Notes under the pieces: model-generated
Seen by the model: the letters and a program-made list of their open reading frames with translations, nothing else
What the model was told of the DNA's origin: nothing
Databases searched by the model: none
Source: Panax quinquefolius
Lineage: Eukaryota; Streptophyta; Magnoliopsida; Apiales; Araliaceae
Assembly: GCA_020205615.1 (NCBI GenBank)
Contig: CM035163.1
Coordinates: 41,550,189 to 41,614,188 of the forward strand
DNA length: 64,000 bases
Direction of reading: 5' to 3'
Program-made: the position numbers and the translations under genes
In this document: piece by piece, positions 30,896 through 44,420 of the stretch
How positions within the stretch are numbered: position 1 is the stretch's first letter
How the letters are laid out: each line of letters opens with the position of its first letter

Positions 30896-33510
30896 TGTGA
30901 TGCCCCCAAAATAGGTATACATCACCCATCTTGGGTTGCCAAATACATGGTACTAAATATAAATACAAACTTAATTATACAACATGAGCTAAGAGTTTTT
31001 ACACGAATATTATCTTCTAGACAATATCCAAACTTAAATGGAGTCCTCATTACATTTATTGTCACACTATTTTATAGAATAGTGAGGACTACTATAACAC
31101 CATCTCGGACCATCACTCCATTCCCCGACTAGTCCCGGCTACGTTCTCATTTCCTGAAGAGAACAATAAAAGCAAAAGGGTGAGATCAACTAGCCCAGTA
31201 ATAAATATTATGACTAAGATAATGCAGAATATGTTATCGTTAGCCTTCAACAATGTTAAACTGATAGAATATAATAGACAACAAGTTTAACTGCAGCGGA
31301 ATAAGCAATCCATTAGAAGAGTCAAGTAGAGCATGATATCTACTATCTTCTATGATTTAAAAAGTTTTTCATCAACTTTATTGCTGATACTCAACTTAAT
31401 AAATAAACCACATCATCGAATCATCCCTGCACCACGACCAAGGATATTCATGTAATCATCAATGGTCATGATTATACCGAATAATCCTTGGTCATAATCA
31501 TACCAACAACTATCCATCAATGCACTACAGGCCAATGAGGACTTTTACCACATCATTTGTAACATTATGGGTCATGATTATACTGAATGATCCCTGGTCA
31601 TAATCATACCAATCAACAGTCCATCTATGCACGTAAGCCAAAGATGACTTTCATCACAGTATAAGAATGAGGATGATGACAATGATATGAGAATTCAATT
31701 AAAAGAAAACAAAGGATAAATTTTTAAAGATTTATAATTTAATTTATCCAGAATTCAATAATGTTCAAATTGCCAACATGATACTGCTTTGTGGAGTAAA
31801 ATTCTAGAATGATATTGTATCAAAAATGATTTGGACAAAAAAAATCAATTTTTGTCATAAATAGTACTCCGGGTGAATAGTATCCCATGAATAGTACTTC
31901 GGGAATAGTACTTTATGAATAGTACCGTATAAATAAATAGTACTCATAGACTGTACTCCAGTATGAAAAGCTTAAAATTTAACAAGAATGTGCAGAAGAT
32001 ATCCTTGTGAAACGATACTAGATGAAACATAAATTTCAAGGATATTCTACTAATTTTACGGAGTATAGAAGCAATACTTTAACAAAATGAGGGTATAATC
32101 AGGAATATGAGACGAAATAATATTACTCACATACTATAGAGTATGAAAATATTATTCCTTATGAATACTGAAAAAAAATAATATCCCTTACCTCAGAAGA
32201 AGACTGGATACTGGAATAGTGAGGTAGCAGACTTCTCTTCTTCTTTCTCTTTATAGCTTCTCCCTCTATAATTGCTCTTGTGAGTCTTAGTGAATTGGTG
32301 AGAATGAAAGAAAAATGAGCTTCTATTTATAGGAAAATATAGTTTCGATAATTGCACGTTTTGGGGCTCAAAATATTATAGCATAATACCTTCATCTTTT
32401 CCATCATTTTTAATTTATTCCTGCAAGTATTATCAGACTTGCATCACCTCCCCTAATAGTACATGCATGTGAATCAATAGTACATTCATTTGAATCAATA
32501 GTTCTATACATATGAAAAAACTAGTTACAGTATAATACCTTCATCTATACCTCCATTTTTAATTTAGTCATGCAAGTATTATCAATCTTGCACCACCCTC
32601 CCTAATAGTAAATGCATGGGAATTAATAGTACACACATGTGAAAAAATAGTTATAAACATGTGAATTAATGGCAAATAATTGCTCATTTATCCGATTAAT
32701 TACCCGATTGGTCAATATAACCTCCAGACATCAATTATTATCGAAATAAATGTTAATTTCCACAAACACTAATAATCCCAACACAATGGAACTATCAATT
32801 TCATATTTAATCAACACAAACTTATTCATCATTAATATTATAACTCACAATATTTAACAGCCAGATCATTCTCAGGAAAGAGGGGGCTTTTCGATAAGGA
32901 TTTCTCCCTATTGGCACGCAATTAGATGACCTAACTTCTCCTTGACAGAACATCTAGACATCGTCAATATTGCAAATAATAATATGAATAACTTTGTCAT
33001 CTCAATTATTGACTTAATAATATAAAATATTATCTCAATTTATCTTGTGACAATAATTGATTCAATAATATGAGAGATATGATCGCGGCAATTCTCGTAG
33101 CAATAATTGAGTATAACCGGTGACTTCTCACGTAAGCATCAATAATCAATACCGTGTGCTACTACTACTATGCAACCACATGTACATCGTATTTATACTA
33201 CCGGGTAGTTCAACAGGTTTAACGGTAAAACTTTCGTCGTTATTTTTATAAAAAGATAATTCTGTCATTTTCTAACTATGACAATACTTCCGTTGTAGGG
33301 TCCACCAATGATTGTGCCATCGTACGAATATTCCCTGTTAAAACGAATATTTCCCGACCAATCGAATATTTTATAATAACATGCTTACTTTACAAAATTT
33401 TCACATATCACCTTTAACTTTAATCCTTTATCAATTTAACCTTTTACTAAATAGAATAATGATTATAAGAAAATTGAATACTTTTATTTCATAAAATTCA
33501 GGGTCTTACA
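30896..33510 (-). mobile_element. Element 3 5' LTR (2615 bp)
   Basis: TGTGATGCCCCC to GGGTCTTACA. It contains hairpins (31440-31640), GTGAATAGTAC units (31855-31960), CCTTACCTC donor-like site near 32195, TATTTATA near 32325 and the U3 block near 32880. Confidence 0.92.
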
Positions 33511-33599
33511 AACAATGTTTTATCCCTGTAACATCAATCAGCAGTTCTTGTCCACAATCTTATGAATAACTCATAATCATAATTGTGGTTCTAAATTCC

Positions 33600-34440
33600 T
33601 CTTCGCACCTAGGACGAAGATAATTTTCATCATCTGTCTTTACCTGAAACATCAAAAATCATGGTTATACCAAATCACAGTTCCTATTCATAATCATACT
33701 AATAAATTCTTCTTTGCACTACGGGCCAAAGATATTCATTAACAGTTCATCTTTGCACTACAGGCCAAGACATGCAACTGTATTTTAGAAGAGTCAAGTA
33801 GAGCATGATATCTACTATCTTCTACGAATTAAAAGTTTATTATCAATATTTTATCACTGAGACTCAGCTCAATAAATAATCCACGTTACCGAATTATCTA
33901 TGCACTACGGCTAAGGATATTCGTTAGTGTCATATCCATGAATTATCCATGCACTACGGGCCAAGGATATTCATTATTATCACATCCATGAATTAATATT
34001 TCATCGTTGAGACTCAGCTCAATAATTAATCCATATCACTGAATTATCTATGCACTACGGCTAAGGATATTCATTATTATCACATCCATGAATTAATATT
34101 TCATCGCTGAGACTCAACTCAATAATTAATCAACATCACTAAATTATCCATGCACTACGACTAAGGATATTCATTAGTATCATGACCACGAATTATCCAT
34201 ACACTACGGGCCAAGGATATTCGTGTTTTAATCAACGGTCATGATCACTTCATAAAACAATTCATCTTTGCACCATTGACCGAAGAGAACCCATGATCAT
34301 GATTATTCCAAAAACTGTCCATCAATGCACTACGGGCCAATGAGGACTTTTACCACATCATTTGTAACATTATGGTCATGATTATATCGAATAATCCCTA
34401 GTCATAATCATACCAAGTCCATCTATGCACTACGCCCACA
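33600..34440 (-). repeat. Extended hairpin-repeat cluster (LTR A)
   Basis: About ten or more units around CACTACGGGCCAA(A/G)GATATTC, spaced about 55-90 bases, interspersed with GAGACTCAGCTCAATAA blocks that are themselves repeated three times. The longest such cluster here. Confidence 0.75.
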
Positions 34441-34974
34441 GATGACTTTCATCATAATATAAGTATAAAGATGATGACAATGATATAATAATTCAATCAA
34501 ACAAGATCAATGATAAATTTTAAAGATTTTATAATTTAATTTATCCAAAATTCAAGAATATCTAAATTGTCAACATGATACTACTTTATGGAGTAAAATT
34601 CAAGAATAATATTGTATCAAAAATGATTTGGACAGAAAAGAAATTAATTTTTGTTATGAATAATACCCCGGGTGAATAGTACTGAGTGAATAGTATCCCG
34701 AGAATAGTATTTCATGAATAGTACTTTGGGAATAGTACTCTGTGAATAGTATCCTATGAATAATACTTTGTGAATAGTAACTCGTGAATAGTAACTCGTA
34801 TTAAGTAAAATAATCTAGATATCACGTGAATAATTATAAATATCGTGAATAGTACCCATGAATAGTACTCAATGAATAGTACTCATAAAAGGAAAATACA
34901 AAAGAAAATGATATTCCATGACGAGTACTAAAGAAATGATATCTCATACGAGTATAATAGAATATACGAAACTA

Positions 34975-35275
34975 CAAATGGATTTTCACCCGCCATGTGG
35001 TAATCCATGTAGACAAATCATTTCCACAATTTAAGAAAGAATAAATACGAAGGGTCATTCACCATGCATGCGTTAGTCCACGTAGACAGGTTATTCTAAC
35101 AGAATAATAAAGAATGGAATAACAAAAGAATTTCACCATGCATGCGGTAGTCCACAGAGTACGAAGTTATTCCAATGAAATAATAAAGAATGGAATAACA
35201 GAAGAATTTCACCATGCATGCGGTAGTCCACGTAGACAGGTTTTTCCAATAGAATAATAAAGAATGAAATAATAA
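34975..35275 (-). repeat. ~73-bp minisatellite (LTR A)
   Basis: Three to four units of TTCACCATGCATGCGGTAGT, then CACGTAGACAGG and TTATTCCAACAGAATAATAA, then AGAATGGAATAA. Each unit has the RY-type core CATGCATG and a dyad TTATTCC/GGAATAA. Confidence 0.85.
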
Positions 35276-37109
35276 CCCTTACGAGTATTAAAAGAAAATA
35301 ACTCTCTTTATGAATAAAAAAATAATAATACCCCTTACCTTAGAATAAGACTGGATATTAGAATAGTGAAGTAGCAAAATACTCTTATTCTTTCTCTCTA
35401 TAGCTTCTCTCTCTATAAATGCTCTTGTGAGTCTTAGTGAATTGGTGAGAATGAAAGAAGAATGAGCTTCTATGTATAGGAAAACATAATTTCGATAATT
35501 ACACGTTTTGGGGCTCAAAATATTACAGTATAATACCTTCATCTTTTCCTTCATTTTTAATTTAGTCCTGCAAGTATTATCAAACTTTAACCACCTCCCC
35601 TAATAGTACATGCATGTGAATCAATAGTACGTTCATGTGAATCAATAGTTCTATACATGGGAAAAAAATAGTTACAGTATAGTACCTTTATTTATACCTC
35701 TATTTTTAATTTAGTCATGCAAGTATTATCAATCTTGCACCACCTCCCCTAATAGTACATGCATGTGATTCAATAGTACATACATATGAACAAATAGTTA
35801 TAAACATGTGAATTAATAGCAATTAATTGCTCATTTATCCGATTAATTACCCGATTAGTCAATATAACCTCCAGAAATCAATTATTATCAAAATAAATGT
35901 CGATTTCCATTAACACTAATTATCCCAACACAATGGAAATATAAATTTTATCTTTAATCAACATGAACTTATTCATCATTAATATTATAACTTACAATAT
36001 TTAACAACCAGATCATTCCCAGGAAAGAAGGGGCTTTCTGTGAGACCCCAAATTTTATGAATAAAGATTTAAATTTCTCGAAATATTTTTTTTTTGAATA
36101 TTATGCTGTGGATTTGATATAATGTTATAGTTGTGGGTAATATTTATAAATTTTTCAAAGCAAGCAAGTGGTTATATAATATTCGATTGGTCGGGGAATA
36201 TTCATTTTAACAAGGAATATTCGTACGACGGCACAATCATTGGTGGACCCTACAACGGAAGTATTATCGTAGTAAAAAAATGACAGAATTTTCTTTTTAT
36301 AAAAATAACGGCGAAAGTGTTACCGTTAAAACTGTTGAACTACCCGTTAGTAAAAAGTACAAGATGTCTGGCATTAGTTGCGTAGTACCTGCAGTATTGA
36401 TTATTGATGCTTACGTAAGAAGTCACTCAGTTATACTCAATTATTGCTACAGTAATTGTTGCATCATATCTCTCATATTATTGATTCAATTATTGTCACA
36501 GTATCATCTGTATAATATGATATATCATTAAATCAATAATTGAGACGACAATGTTATTCATATTATTATTTACAATATTGAAAATGTCTATAAGTTCTGT
36601 CAATGAGAGGTTAGATAATCTAATTGCACGCCAATAGGGAGAAATCCTTATCGGAAAGCCCCCTCTTTCCTGGGAACGACCTGGTTGTTAAATATTGTGA
36701 ATTATAATATTAATGATGAATAAGTTCGTGTTAATTAAAGATGAAATTGATAGTTCCATTGTGTTAGAATTATTAGTGTTAGTCGAAATCGATATTTATT
36801 TCGATGATAATTGATGTCTGGAAGTTATATTGACCAATCGGGTAATTAAAATTTAAGAAAAAGAGGAAGGTTAATTACTGTAATATTTTGAGCCTCAAAA
36901 TGTGCAATTATTGAAACTATATTTTTCTATAAATAGAAGCTCATTCTTCCTTCATTTTTCACCAATTCACTAAAGCTATAAAGCAATTATTATAGATAAA
37001 AATTATAGAGAGAAAGAAGAAGAGAAGTCTGCTACCTCACCATTCCAGTATCCAGTTTCTTCTAAGGTAAGGGGTATTATTTCTTTCGTATTCATGAAGA
37101 GAGTTCCTG

Positions 37110-37660
37110 TTATTCCATTCTTTATTATTATGTTGGAATAACACATCTATGTAAGTAATCTTTACATACATGGTGAAATTCTTACATTATTCCATTCTTT
37201 ATTATTCTGTTGGAATAACCTGCCTATCTTGATTATATCGCAAGCCCGTGAATTTTGTTGTTATTCCATTCTTTATTATTCTGCGGAATATCCTATCTCA
37301 TGCGGATTACGCATGACCTCGTTCCATTCTTTATTATTACTGCTGGAATATCCTCATGCATGCGGATTACGCATGACTGGTTCCATTCTTTATTATTACG
37401 CTAAAATATCACATCTGTGCGGATTACACATTACACGTTCCATTCTTTTATTATTACTGTTGGAATAACTTTTGTGCATGCGGTCTATCGCATGCATGGT
37501 GAATTCTTCTGTTATTCCATTCTTTATTATTCTGTTGGAATAACCTGTCTATATGGATTACCACATGCATGGTGAATGGCCATTCGTATTCATTCTTTAT
37601 TAAATTGTAGAAATGATCTGTCTACGTGGATTACCGCATGGCGGGTGAAAATCCATTTGC
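37110..37660 (+). repeat. ~73-bp minisatellite with covarying mini-hairpins
   Basis: About seven units of ATTCCATTCTTTATTATT, a variable hairpin, and GGAATAAC. The variable part includes TCATGCG/CGCATGA (37298-37316), CATGCG/CGCATG (37359-37375) and GCATGCG/CGCATGC (37476-37495). The arms differ between units but still pair. Confidence 0.8.
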
Positions 37661-37739
37661 AGTTTTGTATATTCTATTATACTCGTATAAGATATCATTT
37701 CTTTTGTACTCGTCATGGAATATCACTTTCTTTGGTATT

Positions 37740-37930
37740 TTCTTTTACGAGTTACTATTCACGGGTTACTATTCACTCTAGTATTATTCACTCGAGTATT
37801 CGGGACACTTTTCGTATCGGAGTACTATTCAGAGGTTACTTTCACGGGTTACTATTCTCCCGATTACTATTCACTCTAGTATTATTCACTCGGGTATTTG
37901 GGACACTTTTTCGTAGGTAATGGGTACTAT
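37740..37930 (+). repeat. TACTATTCAC array
   Basis: About ten units of GTTACTATTCAC or GTATTATTCAC type, in two similar halves that also share a GGGACACTTTTCG block. Confidence 0.85.
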
Positions 37931-38936
37931 TCCTCTTATTCAATTCAAAAAATATATTTCTTTTCGATCCAAATCATTTTTGGGTACAATATTATTCTTG
38001 AATTTTACTCCACAAAGCAGTATCATGTTGACAAATTGGATGTTATTGATTCATGGATAAATTAAATTATAAATCTTTAAAATTTATCCTTGAACTTGTT
38101 TTATTGAATTATTATGTCATTGTCATCATCCTCATGCTTATATTGTGATGAAAGTCATCTTTGGTTTACGTGCATAGATGGACTTGGTATGATTATGACC
38201 AGGGATTATTCGGTATAATCATGACCATAATGTGACGAATGATGTGATGAAAGTCCTCATTGGCATGTAGTGCATTGATGGATAGTTGTTGGTATGCTTA
38301 TGACCAGGGATTATTTTGATATAATCATGACCATTGATGATTACTTGAATATCCTTGGCCGTGGTGCAGGGATGATTCGATGATGTGGTTTATTTATTAA
38401 GCAGTGTTTCCGCGATAAAGTTGATGAAAACCTTTTTAAATCATTGAAGATAGTAGATTTTATGCTCTACTTGACTCTTCTAATGGATTGCTTATTTCGC
38501 TACAGTTGTTGATCTAAAACTTGTTGTCTATTATATTCTATCAGTTGTTATACTGTTGAAGGCTAAGGATAATTTATTCTGCATTATCTTAGTCATAATA
38601 TTTCTTACTGGGCTAGTTGAGCTCACCCTTTCTTTCTTTGTTCTCTTCGTGAAATGAGAATATAAATTTGGAACTATTCGGAAATGGATTGACGGTCCAG
38701 ATGGTTGCATTAGTAGTCCTCACTATTCTGTGAAATAGTGTGATAATAATTATAATAAGATTGAATTTGAGTGTGGATATTGTCTAGATGACAATATTTG
38801 TATTAAAACTCATAACATATGTTTTTGTCATATCTTACACGACAATTGTATAATTAAGTTGTATATGAATTTTGTACCATGTATCTGGCGACTCAAGATG
38901 GGTGATGTATACCTGTTTTGGGGGCGTAACACTTTC

Positions 38937-39551
38937 CGATAAGAATTTTTTCCCATTGGCGCCCAATTAGGTGACCAAACCTCTCCTCAACAGAACTTTC
39001 TGAACATCGTCAATATTGCAAATAATAATATGAATAACTTTGTCGTTTCAATTATTGATTTAATAATAATAAATATTATACAGATAATACTGTGACAATA
39101 ATTGAATCAATAATATGATAGATATTATGCAGCAATTACTGTAGCAATAATTGAGTATAACTGAGTGACTTCTCACGTAAGCATCAATAATCAATACCGT
39201 GTACTACTATGCAACTACGTGTATTACTATACTTTTACTACCGGGTAGTTCAACAGTTTTAACGGTAAAACTTTTGTCGTTATTTTTTATAAAAAGATAT
39301 TTCTGTCGTTTTCTAACTACGACAATACTTTCGTTGTGAGGTCCACCAATGATTGTACCGTCGTACGAATATTCCCTAACCAATCGAATATTCCCCAACA
39401 CAACAAATATTTTATATCAACTTGCTTACTTTGCAAAATTTTCAAATATCACCCTTAACTTTTAACTTTTTTCAATTTAACCATTTACTAAATAGAATAA
39501 TAATTATAAAAAAATTGAATACTTTCATTTCATAAAATTCGGGGTCTTACA
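38937..39551 (-). mobile_element. LTR A, last segment
   Basis: The rest of the U3, ending GGGGTCTTACA at 39551. It contains TTATTGATTTAATAATA-type AT-rich repeats and GTGAGGTCCACCAATGATTG near 39335. Confidence 0.88.
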
Positions 39552-39556
39552 TCAAT

Positions 39557-41260
39557 AATCAAAGATACTATATAATACCGTGTACAACCACACATATTAC
39601 TGTATCTTTCACATTTTTCGGATTATCCGATGAATATTCTATAGTTATTTCTTTTTATAAAACTATCATTTAATAGCTTAAAATAGAAATACTATGTCCA
39701 CATACTTTTATATCTTTAAAATATCATCAATATTAATCTTATATTAATATAATATTTTTCAAATAAAATTCATAATTTTCCACAATTCATAGAATTTCCT
39801 ATGAATTTCTTCTATTTTAAACTAACCATAAAAAATTTAAAAATACAATAAATATTTTTGTTATTCAATAATTTTTCAAAACTATCCTGAAATTATAAAA
39901 TAATATTATAAGATTTTTCACCAAGTTTCATAATTTTCATCATTCATAGAATTTTCTATGAATTTCTTCTATTTTCAAACTAACTATAAATGCAGTTTAA
40001 AAATACAATAATTACTTATGCTTTTCAATAATTCATCAAAAATTTACGTAAATTCTAAGATGATATTATAAGCATTATGTAAAAAATATTTCAAAGACAA
40101 ATAATTTTTCTCATTAAATTAATTTATAAATTTCAATATTCAGAAACTTCAATAATTATAACAATTAGCCAATTTATCAGAAAAATATGAATTTTATGTC
40201 CTTTCCATGTAAAATTTAATTCTCTACAATTTTGTAGAAGAAATTTTTTCTAAATTCTGAATCTAACATAGAGAGAAAGGCTTATCGAAATTTCTGCTAC
40301 AACAATTTCTAAATTAGTCACCTCTTAAAATTCATAACAAATCATACTTTAATCTTTAACGGTTCAAAATTTATGGACATATACTCAACTTATATATGTA
40401 TAACATATCCAAAAATTACAACGATTCAACGGTCGGAATAAAAATTATAACTCACGCAATAGAGCTTAATAAAACTGATTTTTTGGACTATAAGTCCTTC
40501 GGACTAGTTTCACTCAAACAGTCACCATGAAAAATCTACAAAGAATTTTTGGGTGATTCAAATTTCTGCGTTTAGCTTACTTCCAGGCTTTCTTTTAATA
40601 CATGGCTCATCTTCTAACTCATTATACACAAAGAGTTATGGATTTTACAAAATCAAGTAGTAAACTAATTTTTCTAAAAATCTCCATATTTTGTTCTTCT
40701 TTTGATTTCTAGATTTCTCTCATTTGATTCATGTTTATGCAAGTTTAAATCATCCAATATATACATAAATATGTACTCTTTACATAAAATCTATAAAAAC
40801 TAAAATAATCAAGATTTTTGAAAATACCTTTATTTATTTCTTTTTCATTTCTTCTTCTTCTTCTTCTTCTTCTTCTTCTTCCCTCTCTCTCTCTTTCTCT
40901 CTTCTCTATTCTCTTCTCTCCACTGATCTAAGCCTCCCGTGAATGAAAGAAAGGGGTGGGAGTACTTCACTTATTATTTTCTTTTCTTTCCTTTCTCTCT
41001 CCCTCTTTTTCTTCTTCTTTTCCCCTCTTTTCTTCCTTTCCTTTTCTCCCACATCTCCTTGTCCCCCCAATTAATTTCCTCACTCAGCCGCCCACATGGG
41101 CTGCCATCTAAAAAAAATAAATTATTTCCCTTCCTCTTTATTTGCTCATTTATCCGATTAATTGTTCATTTGACCATTTATCAATTTAATATTTTATAAT
41201 TTTAGAATAATAATTATAAACTAAATTAGACTTTTATTTCATAAAAGTCGGGGTCTTACA
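39557..41260 (-). mobile_element. LTR B, part 2 (minus)
   Basis: Continues LTR B after LTR A. About 1.1 kb here (39600-40800) has no clear match in the other LTRs of the window and no coding signal. It ends GGGGTCTTACA at 41260, followed by AGTAT, the expected right target copy. Confidence 0.78.
40851..41050. repeat. Pyrimidine-rich microsatellites (CTT)n and (CT)n
   Basis: About ten CTT repeats (40851-40880), then CT-rich sequence, and after a gap more TTTC/CTTTT-rich sequence. It gives rise to a spurious 86-codon frame. Confidence 0.95.
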
Positions 41261-41377
41261 AGTATAAATAGCCCCCATAAAGAATATCATAACTAAGATA
41301 AATAAATTATCAATAGCATTCAACAATAAATGAGATATTTAAAACATATGGTAGATGATATAAATTTTCAACAAATA
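41261..41377 (-). mobile_element. LTR C fragment (minus)
   Basis: A 117-bp piece matching the LTR E region near 42965-43080 (AGTAAAGAATATCATGACTAA, then AACATATGGTAG). It is the remaining visible host sequence between LTR B and element D, so it is the oldest layer. Confidence 0.7.
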
Positions 41378-42454
41378 TGTAAGACCCCAACTTTTTATAA
41401 ATAAAATAGAATTTTCTCTATTCATTATTTTGAAATAATAAGGTGTTAAATTGATATAATGCTTTAGTTATGGGTGAAATGTGAAAATTTTGCAAAATAA
41501 GCAAGTGGTTATAAAATATTCATTATTATCGAGGAATATTCGTTTGGTCGTGGAATATTCTTGTTGTCGGTGAATATTCGTACGATGGTGCAACCATTTG
41601 TGGGCCCCATAACAGAATAACTGTCGGGTGAAGAAAACGACAAGTATGAGTTTTGATAAATAACGACGTAGTTGTTACCGTTAAAACTGTTGGAATACCC
41701 GGTGGGTAAAGTAAAAATACGTCTGGCGTTGTTGCATGCAGAAGACACGGTATTACCTGATATTTTTTGGATTATTGATTCTTACGTAAGAAGGCACTAC
41801 TCAATAATTGTTACAGTAATTACTATTCAATATTTTATTTTATCGATTCAATAATTGTCACGTTGATATTTTATATTATTGTTAATTCAATAATTGTCAC
41901 TGCACAGTATTTTCCATTATCAGATCAATAATTCATATTATTTGAATAATATTATTAGATAATATTATTGGCAATTTCTAAGGAAGTTCTGTCTAGGAAA
42001 GGGGTTTGATCATCTAATTGCACGCCAGTAAGGAGAAATCCTTATCGGAAAGCCCCTCTTTCTGAGGAACGACACAGTTGTCATTATTATCAGATTACAT
42101 AATATTATTTATGAATAATTAATTATTGATTTATATGATAAGAAAATATTTATTTTATGTGGATATAAATGAAGGAATTAATGTTGATGTGTTTCATCAG
42201 TATTTTGTCGGAATGGAGGTATTAAAAATCAATCGTATGTAAATTTTGGATATTTTCTGTTTGGAATTTGGAAAAACTTTTTTCTACAAAGTTGTAGAGA
42301 ATTAAATTTCCTATGGAATGGACATAAAATTCATATTTTTCTGATAAAAGGGCTATTTATTATGAATTATTGAAGGTTCAGAAATAAATATTTTTACTAA
42401 AACATGGGTGGACCCCACTTTTGGTTGGTGTGGAAAATTCTAAATTTTGGTGGG
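41378..42454 (+). mobile_element. Element D 5' LTR, segment 1
   Basis: Starts TGTAAGACCCC after AAATA (41373-41377, likely left target copy). It includes CTTACGTAAG at 41781-41790 and the U3 block near 41985-42070. Interrupted by LTR E; continues at 62414. Element D itself extends beyond the window. Confidence 0.92.
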
Positions 42455-44189
42455 TATGACGCCCCCAAAATAGGTCCAAACGACCCATACTGAGTCGCCA
42501 GATATCACACTACAGAATTCAAATACAAACTTTATTTATACAACCGTTGAACTGTCGTGTAAAATATGACAACACATAAGCTGTGAGTTTAATACAATAT
42601 TGTCTTGTAGACAGTATCCAAACTCAAATTATTATAATGCCATATAAAATACAGCAGCAAATATTTCATGACCCCAAAGAAGAACGAGAAGATTACTATC
42701 CTGTTCATTCTAATGAGGTGCTCTTTTAACGCTTTCAAAGTTGGGTTCTCATCACCCTATTGTTGTTCACCAAAATCAATTATTATGTGACGTATAATAT
42801 ACGATACACCCATATTAGGTCCTCAATACAATTATATATTGCATGTCGTGCAGTTTTATAATGTATTGAGAAACTTCCACAGTCTCGAACCATCACACTA
42901 TTCCCCTGTTATCCCCGCTCAACCCAGCTACACTCTTATTACCTAATAGGAATTGTGAATCAAAAAGGTGAGCACAAATAGCCCAGTAAAGAATATCATG
43001 ACTAAAGATAATTAAATTATCAATAGCCTTCGTCGGTAATAAATCAGAGATTTAGAACATATGGTAGTTGATAAAACTTTTCAACCATAGTGGCAGCGGA
43101 ACGAGCAATCCATTAGAAGAGTCAAATAGACCATAGAGTCTATTATCTTCTCCATGTTAAAAGTCCACCCACAATGTTTTATTCCTGTAACATCAATCAA
43201 CAGTTCTTGTCCACAATCATGTGAATAAATCATAATCATAATTGTGATTCTAAATTCCTCTTCGCACCCAGGACGAAGATAATTTTCATCACCTGTCTTT
43301 ACCTGAAACATCAAAGATCATGGTTATACTAAATCATAGTTCCTGTTCATAATCATACTAATACATTCATCTTTGCACTATGGGCCAAAGATATTCATTA
43401 ACAGTTCATCTTTGCACTACAGGCCAAAGACATGCAACTGTATTTTAGAAGAGTCAAGTAGGGCATGATATTTACTATCTTCTACGAATTAAAAGTTTAT
43501 TATCAATATTTTATCGCTGAGACTCAACTCAATAAATAATCCACATCACCGAATTATCCATGCACTACAGCCAATGATATTCGTTAGTATCATATCCATA
43601 AATTATCCATGCACTATGAGCCAAAGATATTCATTATTATCACATCCATGAATTAATATTTCATCGCTGAGACTCAGCTCAATAATTAATCCACATCATT
43701 GAATTATCCATGCAATACGGCTAAGGATATTCATTAGTATCACGACCATGAATTATCCATGCACTACGGGCCAAGGATATTCGTGTTTTCACCAATGGTC
43801 ATGATTATACCGAATAATCCCTGATCATAATCATGTCAGCAACTGTCCATCAATGCACTACAGGCCAATGAGGACTTTTATCATTTGTAACATTACGGTC
43901 ATGATTATACTGAATAATCTCTGGTCATAATCATATCAATCAACAGTCCATCTATGCACGTAAGCCATAGATGACTTTCATCACAATATAAGCATGAGGA
44001 TGATGACAATGATATAAGAATTTTATTAAAGAAAGTAAAGGATAAATTTTTAAAGATTTATAGTTGAATTTATCCAGAATTCAATAATGTCCAAATTGTC
44101 AATATGATACTACTTTGTGGAGTAAAATTCAAGAATAATATCCATGTATTAAAAGTAATTTGGATAAAAAAGAAATAAATTTTTTGGTG

Positions 44190-44420
44190 AATAGTATCCC
44201 GTGAATAGTACCATATGAATAGTACTTCGGAAATAGTACCCCGGCATGAAAAGTGCCCCGAATACTCGAGTGAATAATATTTAAGTGAATAGTAACTTGG
44301 TGAATAGTAACTCATGAATAATACATCGACATGAAAAGTGCCCCGAATACCTGAGTTAATAATATTTGAGTGAATAGTAATCGGGTGAATAGTAACCCGA
44401 GAATAGTACCCCCGGGTGAA
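44190..44420 (-). repeat. GTACTATTCAC array (LTR E)
   Basis: About twelve units including two copies of a longer block (CATGAAAAGTGCCCCGAATA then CTCGAGTGAATAATA), also seen in F at 46490-46620 and 59950-60090. Confidence 0.85.

Larger units (their letters stand above)
26313..33510 (-). mobile_element. Element 3: deleted, non-autonomous Tekay/Del-like element
   Basis: Inserted in LTR A with AACAA on both sides (26308-26312 and 33511-33515). It has a truncated 3' LTR, scattered pol remnants lacking most of RT and the integrase core, a protease remnant, gag remnants split by a hAT-like insertion, a doubled primer-binding site and a full 5' LTR. It shares deletion junctions with elements F and G. 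Confidence 0.92.
33516..36038 (-). mobile_element. LTR A, middle segment
   Basis: Continues LTR A after element 3. It carries an extended hairpin cluster (33600-34440), a GTGAATAGTA array (34655-34890) and 73-bp minisatellite units (34975-35275). Further along are the donor-like CCTTACCTT near 35337, two rounds of CATGCATGTGAATCAATAG repeats (35610-35830) and the start of the U3 block, where the next solo LTR is inserted. Confidence 0.88.
36039..38931 (+). mobile_element. Solo LTR (plus) in LTR A
   Basis: A 2893-bp LTR from TGTGAGACCCC to GGGGGCGTAACA, flanked by CTTTC (36034-36038 and 38932-38936), which lies in the host U3 block (GGGGCTTTCCGATAAG). It contains TATA at 36928-36935, a donor-like AAGGTAAGG (intron side from 37067), the minisatellite (37110-37660), a TACTATTCAC array (37740-37930) and hairpins (38150-38370). 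Confidence 0.95.
25337..39551 (-). mobile_element. Solo LTR A (minus), itself interrupted by element 3 and a solo LTR
   Basis: Begins TGTGACGCCC at 25337 and ends GGGGTCTTACA at 39551, flanked by TCAAT (25332-25336 and 39552-39556). Removing element 3 and the 36039-38931 solo LTR leaves about 4.1 kb in three parts (25337-26312, 33516-36038, 38937-39551). That is much longer than the 2.5 kb LTR of element 2 but with the same ends. The extra length comes from added hairpin units and 73-bp minisatellites. Confidence 0.9.

Noticed and set aside
39600..40800. Possible host intergenic DNA or gene between LTR pieces
   Set aside because: It lies inside LTR B between matched ends; AT-rich without coding or RNA-gene signal.
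40939..41199. 86-codon frame with FFPFSLPLFLLLF
   Set aside because: Translation of a pyrimidine-rich microsatellite.
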